Positions 23,756-36,509 of a stretch of DNA of 64,000 bases are shown piece after piece. This stretch comes from Sialis fuliginosa (taxonomy: Eukaryota; Arthropoda; Insecta; Megaloptera; Sialidae): assembly GCA_961205875.1 (NCBI GenBank), contig OY540811.1, positions 18,531,248 to 18,595,247 on the forward strand, written 5' to 3'. The translations under genes were made by a program, and so were the position numbers. Position 1 is the first letter of the stretch, and each line of letters starts with the position of its first letter. The notes under the pieces are model-generated. The model ran no database searches and was not told the origin of the DNA. It saw only the letters and a program-made list of their open reading frames with translations.

Positions 23756-24662
23756 GTTTTACCGAAAACTTAACTTAAAATAAACTTTGGCATCGACTAC
23801 AATAAGACATATGTAGTACATTATTGTGAGGTAATAACAGCATTAATTTAAAATTAAAACCATACATTTCATATAATCAAATTATTCCATACAAACTTTG
23901 ATACTTTTTAATTTACAAAATATAGACTGATCAAATCCCTAAACAGTGATTTTCAATTAAATCTTTCCATAGTAGGTTTTTATTTGCAACATTATCACTT
24001 AAATGAAAATGTATAATGTAAACATTAATCATCCATATAACCATGAGTATAGGAACGGGTGAGAAGGGGGGATAGCTGTTGCTTCAACATTACACCACGA
24101 ATATATTAACAGGGGTGATACCAAATATTGCAACAATGAATTAATATAGTGTGTTTTCGAAATTTTGCTAATACAATATTACCATCAGCTAACATGAATT
24201 ATAACTGTGATTCTATCTCAATTTTCCAAAAAATAATATATGTGATGATGCGTTATATTGTATCTAATGGAATAGAAATGGATACGGATAGAGTTTAATT
24301 ATAATAAACACGTTGATAATTGATTGTTATTAATTGTAGTTATTTGAATAAATAATTAACATTTAAAACTTTTATTTAAAATTTCACTAAAAATCATCAA
24401 TAGGAAAAGTATCAAAATATCAAAGTAAGGTATCGTAATCATATATTTTTTTTGTGATAAATTTTGATCTGGTAGTTGAATTTAATTTTTTTAAAGATTT
24501 TTGGAATTAACGAGATATAGAAAATTATGTATTTATTAATTAAATGTTTTTATCAAGATATTGTAATTCAAAACTTTAACATCACTGCTATAAAGTTAAA
24601 TATATAAAAGATCTGTATAAAGCTAGAGGAATCATACCCGGTATTTTAAAGAAATTCTAAAT
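23756..24662. other. AT-rich intron with no recognised feature
   Basis: No open frame, inverted repeat or known repeat end that I can support. Confidence 0.4.
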
Positions 24663-25145
24663 ATACTAGCGAACCCACCCCGTTTTCGCACGGAAGTTAA
24701 TATTTCACCCCCAGTCACGTATGGAGGCTTGTAATTGTTGTTTTAGCTGATCTGGCAAACGTTTTTTTGCCCAAAAATAATTTGTTTAAAAATCAGATCA
24801 TGAATACACATTTTCGTAATTATCTCAACACCTAATACCGGGTCCAAAAAATAATAAATCTAACGGAGCAGCAAACACATATATGGTGTGAATATGGCTA
24901 TGATACATCCAGTGGTTTAGGCCTGACGAGATCACATACAAAAAATCAACATTTTAATGTATATTTATAAAGAAAAAATATAGTTTCTCGAAATATCTCG
25001 ACCCCAGCACCACCTACCGGATCCAAAAATCTAAACTTATCGGAACACCAAACGAACATATGGTATGAATATGGCTTCGATACATCCAGTGGTTTAGGCC
25101 TGATAAGAACACATACATACGTACCAACGTTTTTATTTATTAATA
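24663..25145 (+). repeat. RTE/SINE-like repeat with internally duplicated module
   Basis: Starts tactagcgaacccaccccgt, resembling the opening box of a common insect SINE/RTE-derived family. A module of about 115 bp occurs twice, about 175 bp apart (about 24828-24945 and 25008-25118): both copies contain atccaaaaa or gtccaaaaaa, cggaRcaNcaaac, tatggtRtgaatatggct and gatacatccagtggtttagg. No coding sequence. Confidence 0.55.
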
Positions 25146-25957
25146 TTTATTATTGTGCACTGTGCAGTAATTAAAAAACTATAGTGCAAATAATATATGT
25201 AATATATTTTGTACGTCCAGAGTAACTTACTGTATTTTAGTAAATTTGAGTACCACTGTTCTAAATTAAAAAGAAGTCACAGAATAATACTCTATTCATA
25301 GTGTTTGTAAATTATATCTATTTGCATTATAATTCCGGAAAATTTATGGTTTAAGAAAATATTTTTTTTTTTTACTCGCTAACCATATTTAAATCTTAAT
25401 TATTTTATTGAATAATCTAGTAGGATACGTTTATATTCCACAAATAAACATTAATCGTATTTACATGAGATCTCGCTCGCGCTGCTGTAGCAAATGAATA
25501 CTTAAGAGATCCTTCACGTCTGCCTGTACGATTTTAATACAAATTGTTACAAGTGGCTACTTAATTTCATGCAAAGATAGATGTGGATACAGCAGTCATC
25601 TATTAAGGGATTAAAATTGTTTTGATATTTCTATATTGTTAATTCGAGTTTTCGACATGATATTTATTGGAATTAAATTTTTTATTTTATTTTATTTTTA
25701 TTTTTTAATATGTTATGTTATGGCTACAAATTATTTTCGCTATGACTTACATAACAATATTTTTTAAATTGAATAAATGATGATTTTAAAAAAATATTTT
25801 GATGCTAATAAACAAAGACCTCATTCAACCAGTTTTTTTGAAACTTTAACAAAACTCTTTTATTTTGAGAGTAAAATACTATCGCATGTGAAATTACAGC
25901 GATTTTAGGATGTAATCACATAAATCCGATTTTTTCTCATATTTTACAATAAACTAC

Positions 25958-26200
25958 TTACCTTGGGTTGCACAAAGCAAAATTAATCACAATTAGTTAA
26001 TCAGTTGTTTTAAAACCATTTTTACGTCAATTCTAAAAAACAATCACGGTTATGATATATTTTATAAGATCAAAAATTATCATATTTAGCGAATTTTTTA
26101 TTAACAAATGGAGATTAAGTTTAGAATGAACATTAATCATGGTTTAAAAACAACTGATTAACTAATTGTGGTTAATTTTGCTTTATGCAACCCGAGGTAA
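25958..26200. mobile_element. 243-bp MITE with about 60-bp terminal inverted repeats
   Basis: The left end ttaccttgggttgcacaaag and the reverse complement of the right end (ttacctcgggttgcataaag) match for about 60 bp through aattagttaatcagttgttt. The GGGTTGCA-type ends recall PIF/Harbinger MITEs, but I see no clear 3-bp duplication, so that assignment is tentative. Confidence 0.7.
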
Positions 26201-26640
26201 TTGTTTTAATCCGAAATAGTCAAAACTTCGCTAATTTTACAAGCTTTTTCTAAAAATGCGTACATACATGCATTAATTAAAGTCCCCATTTCCAACTTTA
26301 CTATCTATTTTTGAACTATTCACACTTTTCAGTTACAACAGTATTTTGCTAGTGAGCGATAATTACGTTTCATGAAAAATACAGAAAACTGTTACATACA
26401 CAAGTTTTACTTTGATTAAAAATTATTTCGTGACACACCGGACCTATGCTGTTTTGAACAGTTAAAAACATGTAGGTATTTATTATTTCAAATGTTTCAA
26501 TATAAAAAAATGGAAATATCAAACATCTGTGACAAGGATAAAACATACAAAAAATGTATAATAAAAAGTATGATTGACTTTTATTAAGATTGATCGTTAA
26601 TAAAATAATAGTATAATAAAATATCCTTAAGATTATACAA

Positions 26641-26985
26641 ATACTAGCTGTGCCCGCGGCTTCGCTCGCGTGAACTACGGACACATTATTTAGGATTTTT
26701 GAAAAATATAGTTGAATTAATTGAGACTTTATACTTTACATCATTCTTTACTACATTATATTTTCAATATTTTACGGTTTAGGTAGCGTATTACAAAAGA
26801 GCGAGCAGGCGGCAAAATTTTTTCCAACTTGATTTACTATTATCATCACTGCTTATTCCTTATGTTACCTATCAATGAATTAAAAAAAACAAGTAAATCG
26901 GATAAGTGGTACTCGAAAGATAAGCGCACTAACGGACAGACAGACAGAAAGAGACGTTGCGTTTTATAATATATATAAATTCTTT
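26641..26985 (+). mobile_element. Short RTE/SINE-like repeat, full-length small copy
   Basis: Opens with tagctgtgcccgcggcttcg and ends acggacagacagacagaaag, agacgttgcgttttataata. In between it shares ggatttttgaaaaatatagt, acggtttaggtagcgtatta and gacttgatttactattat with the arms of the 36510 foldback. Non-coding, about 340 bp. It is best explained as a non-autonomous retroelement whose tail resembles RTE elements. Confidence 0.7.
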
Positions 26986-29900
26986 AGTTAAAGATTCAAT
27001 ATATATTTAGAAACCAATGAACATTTAATGATCAACACAAATCCTTAGATCCGAATTATACCACAAAACATAATATTTACATATGTACATAAATTTGCAA
27101 AAATACCATCCCATATTTCATTCCGAATGTATGTAAAATACATATTAAATACGAAATTTTCTTTGTTTCCAATAATCCCAATCTGTTCGTCGGTTTCCTT
27201 CGGGATAATAAAAATTACAGGAGCGAGGATCACGTTTAATAAAACAGTACAAGTTACATTAAGAAGTGGGGGTATTCGGATAAATCTGGCACGTAGATAT
27301 TGAATGTAGAATAGCTATAAGCCTCCCCTCAGTTTTACCCCCTACTCCGTATCATTTTCTTCTTCCGCTTTTTCCACTTTTGATTGTATCGGGGATCTTT
27401 TCTAATCAGGGCTGATCAAAAATAATTATTTTAGACTTCTGTAGTTGTTACAATGGTTCACTTGAATTCAAGAAACATTGGTATTAGTGATTACAATACC
27501 GTGATCACAAAGAAATTAAAACCACGATTGACTTGTTGGTCACTTTGCTGTAAAAGCTCTTAAATTTCAATTATATTTTACAGATTTGTCTTAGATGTTC
27601 ACTTATTTCTTATGTATTTAAGTTTTTTATAAAAATGTAAGGCTATCTGTTATTTTACGTAGTTATCTATACAAGATATAATTCGCAAATAATTTGAATT
27701 TTTCTTGCATATTGTTTTTTATATACTTATATATTTGTAAGTTCTATTTATATCAAGTGATTTTTTTTATTGGGCGAGGGGTTATATAGGGGCGCCAATG
27801 AAAGAGCCAGACACTACTGGTGTGTCCATGGTATGATTGGTTACAAACACCAATGTTTAGTATCTGAATTAAGTTAAATTAAACTGACAACATATTTCGA
27901 TATTTCAACGTTTTTTCATTGGAAATGAAAACTAAAAAATTACGTGTTTGCTAAAAATATATTAGAATATAAATTTATTTTATGTCAGAAATAATCACAG
28001 GATAATATAAGGGTTAAGTATTTGATCCAGTACTTATTGTAATCATTAGTAAGTTCAATATAACATGAGATAGAACCCTATATAAATTAAAAATATATTG
28101 ATTGATTTTCACATTGTATTTGTTTATTATTCTTTTCTATTAATTTTTAATTATGCTTAAAATACCAGAGGGAAAATAATTACGATCAACAGATTTTTAT
28201 TTCTATTTGAATTATATTTATAAAAAAATATTTCACCTGTTATGACTATCATTAAAAAAATATTTAAAAAAGTTTATATTATATTATATTACCATCATTT
28301 AAAATAAACCCTGTAGGGACCTACCTCTAAATTGATTTTCAAAATAATTTAGAAATACGATATGTACCTATAATGTTTAAAACAGTAGTTTATATTAATA
28401 GATATACATATGTATATTGTATATGGTAATTCATGTTTTTAATTTGTTGATTTTATGATTGCTTTTAATTGCCTGTATGATCATAAATGTTTATAAAACT
28501 TTATTTACGTAGCTAGTGTAATATAAAATATCATTTGTCAGTATTATTTTGATGCTATAATTAAATTGAAAGCAAAATAAAATGTATATATGTAGTACTA
28601 GTACATACATATACCTCCTAAAATCTATGTACGTTTTTGTATGCTTGTATAAATAGATAACAATACCATTATTTGTTTATTTTAAAATAAACTTTATTAT
28701 TTTCATAACATTTACTAACTCTACCAATTGACTTGAAATGCTTTATTCAATTTATTAATTTATTACACATGGTAATATTATAATATTAAATTATTTAAAA
28801 ATTAAATTTAAATGAAGAAAACAAATAAAGAAAAAATATGAATCAAGATATATATAATGTCACATAGAGAAAATAAATATGTATGGAGGTATCTTTTACT
28901 CTTCATATAAGGTGAATAAAGTGTCCCGAAGGTGACATAAAAGAAAATATATATGTTTTTGTTGATGGCTTAAAGAAAGTGGACCTAAATACTTTTCTTT
29001 TTAATGCATTTGATCTTGGGAGTTCAATGTCCTACAGATTTTTATATATGTATGTTTAAAAAAATAAAAATAAAACGAAATTTTTACGACTGATTTTTTA
29101 ACGTTGGAATACATTTTTTATTGAATCTTATTAAATGCTAAAACTTACATTTTTGAATATATTACTAACGATAATTTTCAGAAATTATTTGTAAATCATG
29201 TTTTCACAATGGAAATTCCAAAATCAACGAAAATATGGTTACGTAAATCTTGAATAGCCCCTTATATATAAGAAAAATATAATTTTAATATCATAAATAG
29301 CTCGCTTCAATTATGTTGAAATATTGGTATCCCTGTTCGAATGCTTATGAAATGTTAGAGTGGTGATATTAAAGTTGGAACGACTGTCTCCTCCGTAGTT
29401 ACAGCAAAGGCTCGTAGAGCCCGCGGCGGGCGCCTAAATTTATTTGTTACGCTGGAGATAAGAATTTGTCTTCAAGACTTAACCGTAATGTGCGCGGCAT
29501 TTGTTCTGATCGTATATGTGCAAATTTCATACGTATCTTCAGCGTCGTTGAATTTTGTCTTGTATATACTCGTACATACATACATGTACACTATACAGGC
29601 TCATGCCAATGTATTTAAGCTGGATATATATTATATGCGAGAGTGGTATTGTTTTGGGATGAGCGAGGAGTTTTATGCTTGTATTAATTTACATTCATAA
29701 ATAATATTCTGAGTTATGTTTCGATTATATTTTATCATGATATTGTCAAACGTTTATTATATAAATAATAGTTAGAATTTATTTTTTTATGTTTATATCT
29801 AAAATCAAAGTCAAAATTTAAAATTAATGGTTTTGAAGCGTGATCAAAAAATACGAAAATATATATTTATAAGTTTGTTGACCTAGTCCAGTGCATTTAG

Positions 29901-30399
29901 ATTAAATGTGTCTACGGAAAAATTTGCAAGGAACTGAATTTTTGTAAATACTTTATAAATAAGGTGTTAAAAGTCTATAAATCCATTGTGAGCATACTTT
30001 TTTATAGTCCATAAAAGGTACTTACATTTAGTTTTTAGTAAAACTATTCTGGACTAGTATATTAACAGAACAAATTTTTTTTCACATCTGAAATATCATT
30101 GATTTTCCTACGTAGTAAAGTTATTCTACTACCACCCTGTATATTCATGACACCAAAAGTAACAGCGCTTTTTCTGTTATAAACAACAGACAGCTACAAA
30201 AGTATTCAACTAAAACAAAAGCTTGTTTAACCAACAGGAATATTTCGTGTCGTGCATTTAAATATTTTACCATTTTTTTCATTCCTCGAGGATATGGCGA
30301 TACCTTTTTCAAAATCATTTCCTCTTGAATTGGATTTCTCACATTTCAAATGAAATGTCTTGACTGGCGTGAAATTTTGATATCCGAAATGTAAATATA
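26986..30399. other. AT-rich intron with no recognised feature
   Basis: An accctgtata at about 30134 resembles the tatacagggt repeat end. A short GC-richer patch at 29390-29450 (gagcccgcggcgggcgcc) has no coding or splice support. Otherwise nothing. Confidence 0.4.
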
Positions 30400-30410
30400 A
30401 TATATATATA

Positions 30411-30456
<46 letters not shown>
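30400..30456. repeat. (TA)n microsatellite
   Basis: Nearly pure TA run on the left of the 30487 foldback. A second TA run (about 30936-30961) lies on the right, so the foldback appears to have landed in or next to a TA microsatellite. Confidence 0.85.
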
Positions 30457-30458
<2 letters not shown>

Positions 30459-30486
30459 TATTCATATATATGACCATCTTGATATT

Positions 30487-30933
30487 ATTTAAATATACCT
30501 ATTTTGTAGGGGTTTTTTTTAGGTCAAAATATTAATTAAAGAACTAAACCAATGTTCAAATCATTTTAATTAATAGCGCTTATTTTAATTTTCAACATTT
30601 TTGTCTTCATCAGAAATTAATAATTATCCCTATAAGAAATCATAAACATAAGTAAGTAACATAAGCAAATGAACAAGATATTCATAGATATAAACATATT
30701 TTTTTTTACTTACAATTAAAAAAAAATATGTTTATATCTATGAATATCTTGTTCATTTGCTTATGTTACTTACTTATGTTTATGATTTCTTATAGGGATA
30801 ATTATTAATTTCTGATGAAGACAAAAATGTTGAAAATTAAAATAAGCGCTATTAATTAAAATGATTTGAACATTGGTTTAGTTCTTTAATTAATATTTTG
30901 ACCTAAAAAAAACCCCTACAAAATAGGTATATT

Positions 30934-30941
<8 letters not shown>
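30487..30941. mobile_element. Perfect 221-bp inverted repeat with hammerhead-like motif
   Basis: The arms 30487-30707 and 30718-30938 appear identical as reverse complements by eye over all 221 bp, around a 10-nt spacer. Each arm has CTGATGA, a GACA/TGTT helix with AAAA loop, GAAA and AATT-A reading outward. An atttaaatata at 30487-30497 and 30931-30941 could be an 11-bp duplication, but the word is palindromic and sits beside TA repeats. The perfect identity means recent insertion, gene conversion or an assembly artefact. Confidence 0.8.
30808..30842 (+). ncRNA. Weak hammerhead-like motif (right arm of 30487 element)
   Basis: CTGATGA (30812-30818), unpaired A, helix GACA/TGTT with loop AAAA, GAAA (30832-30835), self-complementary AATT then A at 30839. 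The order fits the other motifs, but the helices are short and AU-rich, so self-cleavage is less likely than in the 23481 element. The identical motif is present on the minus strand of the left arm. Confidence 0.4.
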
Positions 30942-30961
<20 letters not shown>

Positions 30962-30964
<3 letters not shown>

Positions 30965-32742
30965 GCATGTGTATGCGTGTGTTTATATTTGTAGTCGTTT
31001 CAAAATATCAGGTTATTTAAAAAGGAAGAAGACGCTTTTAAGAATGTAAAATTTGCATATGTTTGTAAATTATGTACTTTGATGATAGATAGGGCTAATA
31101 AAATAATACAAATATTATGTGTATGCATATGTTATAATCCGATAATAAGCATATGTGCTACGTATAATTATGTAGAAATTGATGAGTTTGTGATTTAGTA
31201 TGTATTGCATGAATAAATAAGATTAATTTCCTTGAAATTTTGCAAATTCATGAATGATAGATTAGTGTTTGAAACTAATCAGTATTCTGGACTTCATGAT
31301 CGATCAAATAAATTATATCAACTGAACCAAGTCTTTCGATGATTAATTTTATAATTGAAAGTAATATATTTTACATTAAAACTGTGTTTTTTTCTTTTAA
31401 TGCGTTGTTTTTATATACCATAACAATATTAAAATATCAACTGATTAAACCAATTCAATTATAGTAGGTACTCATATGTAGGTATATAATACATTAATCT
31501 TAATAAATAATGCAACATATATAAATTATTTATTTACTTAATAATGCAGTTTCAATAATTTTTCAGTGGATTCGTTCTGATTTGTTTTTGTTTATATTAC
31601 GTAATATTGTTGTATTAAAATATGAATGAAGTACAAAAATAATTTTAATTTTAAATATAAAAATAATTTTTTAATTAATTTTAAAATATTTCCAATTTTT
31701 GCTCATGATCAAAAAGTGAGATTCTACAATGAAATGAACGTATCAGTCTAAATAAAACCATATTCTATTAGTGATGACTCTAATGACACTTAATGAATTT
31801 CAACTTCGTGCGTGAAGAAAATAATCTAAGTAATAAATCTAATTATGAGTTGTTAAGAGGACCGCTGTCAAATTAAAATAACCATCCATTTTAATTTTAT
31901 AAAAGTTTCCAATATTCGTTGAGATTGCTTAAGTGTTTTTTCTTCTCCATTTTTCGGTTTTTTTTTCATCCCAAGTTTAGAAACATAAATGTTATTTCGA
32001 TCGTCAAGGAAGTTTGAATGGATATTAATTTAAAATTGAGGAAGATAAATTACGCTGAATTACATTTTTTGTTTGTTTATGACTGAAGGAAATCATGCAT
32101 TTAATTTGATTTCCCCACACTCATTGAAAAAATTGATTTTATATCGATGCGTGTTTTATCGGTATTAACTCTACTAAAATTCTATGCACCTAACAGTAAT
32201 TCAATAAATTTGATATGTTTTTTTAAAGATATTCACGATTTTATTTGAATAATTCTTGCCTAATTAAAATAAATCATATTTTTGAATAATTAATTTATTA
32301 ATATATTTCATCGACTTACTAAGAAAAAGAAAAATATAACTTGTAGATATACAAAAGATGCAAATCCACCGAAGAATTATTTAGAATAGAATTCTAAATA
32401 ACGTTATCAAATAACATAACGTTATCCCATCCTTGGTTGAAACTGTAATATCACATCAGTAGAAACACTTTTACGCACAAACATTGCAAATAAGCTTGTT
32501 GCTCTAGTATACAGTTGTTCCCGTAACAATGCGAAACCGCGACAACCAAAAACAAAACTAAAATGTTCCTAATAAATGTTTCTTTAGTGTGTATACAATG
32601 TTTATACTTGTTAACATGAGTTGCTTTAATTTTGAATGAAAGAATAACATTCGCATACTTTCAACAAGTTGCTTATTGTTCCAATTGAAGATCTGGACCA
32701 TAATCATTGAGATAAAGTATTAATTTTATTATACTTAATAAA
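30962..32742. other. AT-rich intron with no recognised feature
   Basis: I see no open frame or repeat structure here that I can support. Confidence 0.4.
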
Positions 32743-32751
32743 AATACCTAT

Positions 32752-33376
32752 TATATAGAGCTGGGCGCGTGAGTAAATTTTTAGTCACGTCCGCTCACTC
32801 ACGGTTACAGAAAAAAGTATTCACGATTACGTGCGCTCAAGAACCTATTTTTTTACTCACGCTCGATTACGCACGGCGAATCACGCTCGTGATACGATTT
32901 AATGTAAAAGTTGTAAATTAAATTTTGAAATGATGAAAATTAATGTTTTTTACGTGCAATATATTATGTGTATATTTTATATTAATATTATTTCTTCTAA
33001 AGTGCGTTTCTAGTGCAAGTAATAGCAAACAAAACAATAAGAAAATAAAGCTACAAGCATTTTAAAATCTTTTTTGATGTTCCAACAGAGTTGGCAATAC
33101 TGATTATGTAAAAGTGCTTCTAAAAATGACATGTATGTTTTAAACTGTATTTTTTATTGTCAAAATTCGTTTTAAAACATTATTATAGCTATGCTATTCA
33201 GATATTAAAAAAAGATCAAATAAGTTTATAAAAAAAATATCTTCAAAACATACTCACGCACAAGAAAAATGTACTCACGTACAGTTGTTTTAATTTGACT
33301 CACGATCACGCACGCTCACAATTCAACGTTGGGTCACGGCCGTGACCCGAAAAATTCACGGCCCGCGCCAATCTTT
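32752..33376. mobile_element. hAT-like non-autonomous element, tcacgc-rich ends
   Basis: The left end agagctgggcgcgtgag and the reverse complement of the right end (aagattggcgcgggcc) are imperfect inverted repeats. An aatacctat flanks both sides (32743-32751 and 33377-33385), consistent with the 8-bp duplication of hAT elements. Both ends are dense in tcacg/cgtga words (for example gtcacggccgtgaccc), while the middle is AT-rich and non-coding. Confidence 0.6.
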
Positions 33377-33808
33377 AATACCTATATTTAACTGGTATAA
33401 TGCGCCTAAAATAAAATCAATATAATTTTATATTACAGAAACATACCTATTTGTTTCAGAATTGTTGATGTCCATTTTTTAACTATAATTGGTATGTTTT
33501 CGATTTTTGGTACAAAGATTATACATTTTAATAGATTAAAAACTCGTTAAAACTTTTTGAATCAGTTTTATATTATATTTTAAATTTTTGGAAACGTAGG
33601 TATGATCTAAAATTAATTATCTGTGATATTTCTAAATAATTTGAATTTTAATATTATCACAATTCACAGGATTTTCCTGAGTAAGACAGTTTCATTTATA
33701 AAATGGAAATGTTCAGTTTTGAAACTTATTGTTAGTCACATTTTGAATTAAAAATTTTGCGTCATTTTTTATTACAAAGTTAGTTTAAAATTCCAATAAT
33801 ACATATTA

Positions 33809-33919
33809 TATACAAAGTGATTTACAACTAGTGTAAAAAAATTTAACAGTAGATCGAGGGTGTCATTTTAAGCAAAAAACCTTATGTGAACTTACATAGA
33901 ATATGTCCGGAAATTCGTA
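33809..33919 (-). repeat. Dispersed repeat, copy B (inverted copy at 9271-9378)
   Basis: The reverse complement shares at least six landmarks with 9271-9378, including gttcacataaggttttttgc and tttacactagttgtaaat. The two copies lie on opposite sides of the Ig2 exon in opposite orientation. Class unknown. Confidence 0.55.
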
Positions 33920-36499
33920 AGGGAGCTACAATCTTTTACCCAAACATTGGTTTTTATTTAATATCTAGAGAACCCATTGTGTTACAATTATGAAATTGGA
34001 TACAGGGATTGATATTAATAATTGTTATCGACTTCCAGTATCAAATAGTAATAATTTAGACTAGGGGTGTATGGGGCCGGTGGGCTCGCCGATTTTTATC
34101 AAGTATTTTTTTGTTCTTCAATTTTCTCCTGTACGAAGCCGGGGCGGGTCCGCTAATATAATATATAATTTAAAAACATTATATATAGATTTGGACGGTT
34201 AACTAAATATTCACAAACGATTGCGTTTGGTCGTTTTTGATTCGAGACATACTGTATAATATCTTGTTAAATTAAATGTATATGTGTCTATTACATATTT
34301 TAACTTAATTAAAACTAGATCAATGTAGATACACTTTGTTACAAACATATATCAATCACATGTTATCGGATCGACTGGTAACTGTTCTGTTAATTAATAT
34401 TGAGCAAATATTGCAAATGATTTTGTTTATTTCCATGTGCAAGGGTTTAAACATGATATGTTGGGGTAAAATTACAATTACGTCAACATTTTTATCTCTG
34501 TACAATGTTATCAAATTAAATTTTAATTGGTATGTATTTTCGAAAAAAAAAACGAAAAAAAAAACGAAATATGCTAAATGTCGATTTATATATCTACGTT
34601 TATTTTAAAATTATAAACTAGAATTCTTCGTCAAGCAGAGGTAACTAGAATAATAGAAATTAATTAATGATAATAAGGAAGACTTTTTTACAGAAGTAAT
34701 TATGCTAACAGATGTCTTTTTGTATATTAAAAAAATATAATAATCATAATAATTTAATTCAGTTAACTGATGCATAAATATTTATTTATTTCAATATATT
34801 ATCTTTCACAGATGTTAAAAATACAGTTAAATAATAAAAAATAAAAATATAACATAATATAATCAATTTAACATTTTGACAAATTATTAATTTATGTTAT
34901 AAAGGCTACTAGTTCTATTATTATCATATTAAAACAATATTAAATAACAATTGCTGAATAATATTTTCCAACATGAAGCTGTGTCATAAAGTATCTCACG
35001 AAATCATTATATATTATCATTAAATCATATTTAATTTTTTCGTGCAAATGTAATATTGTTTAAATGGAATAATAGAAAGATTTTTTTAAATAGAATGTAA
35101 GTCTATGTTTTAAGGGTTGTTGTAGTATTTATATATAATTATATTATATATAAAAGTTTGTTCCTTAGAAAGATCTAGAATTAATATTTTATTAATTTCA
35201 TAATAAAATCTTAATTAATCAATTTGAGGACTGTAATAAAAATATAATTTACATAAATTGGTATAGATAAAATATAAAACTTAAATTGAAAAGTCTATAA
35301 AATACATATAGTGAAAATAAAATGTTGAATATATTATGTAAATAACGTATGTACCAAATATTATTTTTTAAATGCAAACTTTATAAATTATAATATATTT
35401 CCTTATACTCTCTATTTATCAAAGAGAAATTTATTCTGCTACAAAAGTCAAAAATATAAAAGCTCGCTTATGCTGAATTCTGAGTTGATATATTTTAATG
35501 GAATGGAAAATATATTTCCTTCATATTTCAGAAAATTCATTTCTTTTTAGTAAACAAAAACTGCATAATCAAAAACATTTTTCACTTGAGTTTTGTCATT
35601 TGACCCAGAATTTATATAATATACGATTTTTATTTAGTTCAATTTGTATCTAAGCTTCTAAAAATAAATCATCACTTTGTTATGAATATTCGATTGTAAA
35701 AAAGTTTAAAAAAAAATTGAAACTAATTAAATTTTAATTTATAAAATAATTATTTACACTTTTAGGTTTCATTATAAAAAATATGTATGTATGAAAAAAA
35801 AAAGTATTTTAATATTAATACTGTAATAATACGCAATTCTTGCTTTAAAAGATTAAAGTAAGAAAAAACTTTTCACTAAAAAAAAACAACAAAATAAAAA
35901 ACTCATTGTTCACATCTATGTTTTTTCTAGAAATATTAAGATTTATAACATCAAAAACATGATAATATAGAAAGTAATATATATTTTTTAATATCCGTGA
36001 AAGCCACAAAGAATTTTTTGTGTTACGAAAGAAAGAAACCCGAAACAAAAAGACATCAAAAGTAATAAAAATAATATCAGTTAGTTTGGAATCAACAGTT
36101 ACAATCAAAACTGACACGACCATCACAAAAACATCCCGCGCATCAAGGAAGCTGTGATGATGGTGAGTCAGCCACGGAAATATCACGGAATAGTATTGTA
36201 AGATGGATAAACAGTTATTATTGTATACATTTGGTTTATTTGTAATAATCTATCTTAATTATTATAGTATAAGAAGTAGTACATCCTTGGTTTCGCATTT
36301 CTAAAAATATTCAACTAAAAGGGATTATAAACCATTTTTCACAAATAATTTTAAAAAATGTAAAAAAACATTTTATTTTTTACATTATAAAAATAAACCC
36401 CCTAGAAATTAATTGTGTGCCTTTCTGCAGTTTGTGAAGACCTTAGTCTGCCACTGCATTCATAATAAAACTTAGATTTAAAAAAATCTAATGATTGAC
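33920..36499. other. AT-rich intron with no recognised feature
   Basis: A 113-codon minus-strand open frame (35845-36186) is hydrophobic and low in complexity, with no domain I recognise. I see nothing else. Confidence 0.4.
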
Positions 36500-36509
36500 T
36501 TTTATATAA

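Noticed and set aside
26370..26684. Minus-strand open frame of 104 codons
   Set aside because: Part overlaps the start of an RTE/SINE-like repeat and the rest is AT-rich intron; not a credible gene.
35845..36186. Minus-strand open frame of 113 codons
   Set aside because: Hydrophobic low-complexity translation of AT-rich intron; no domain or gene context.
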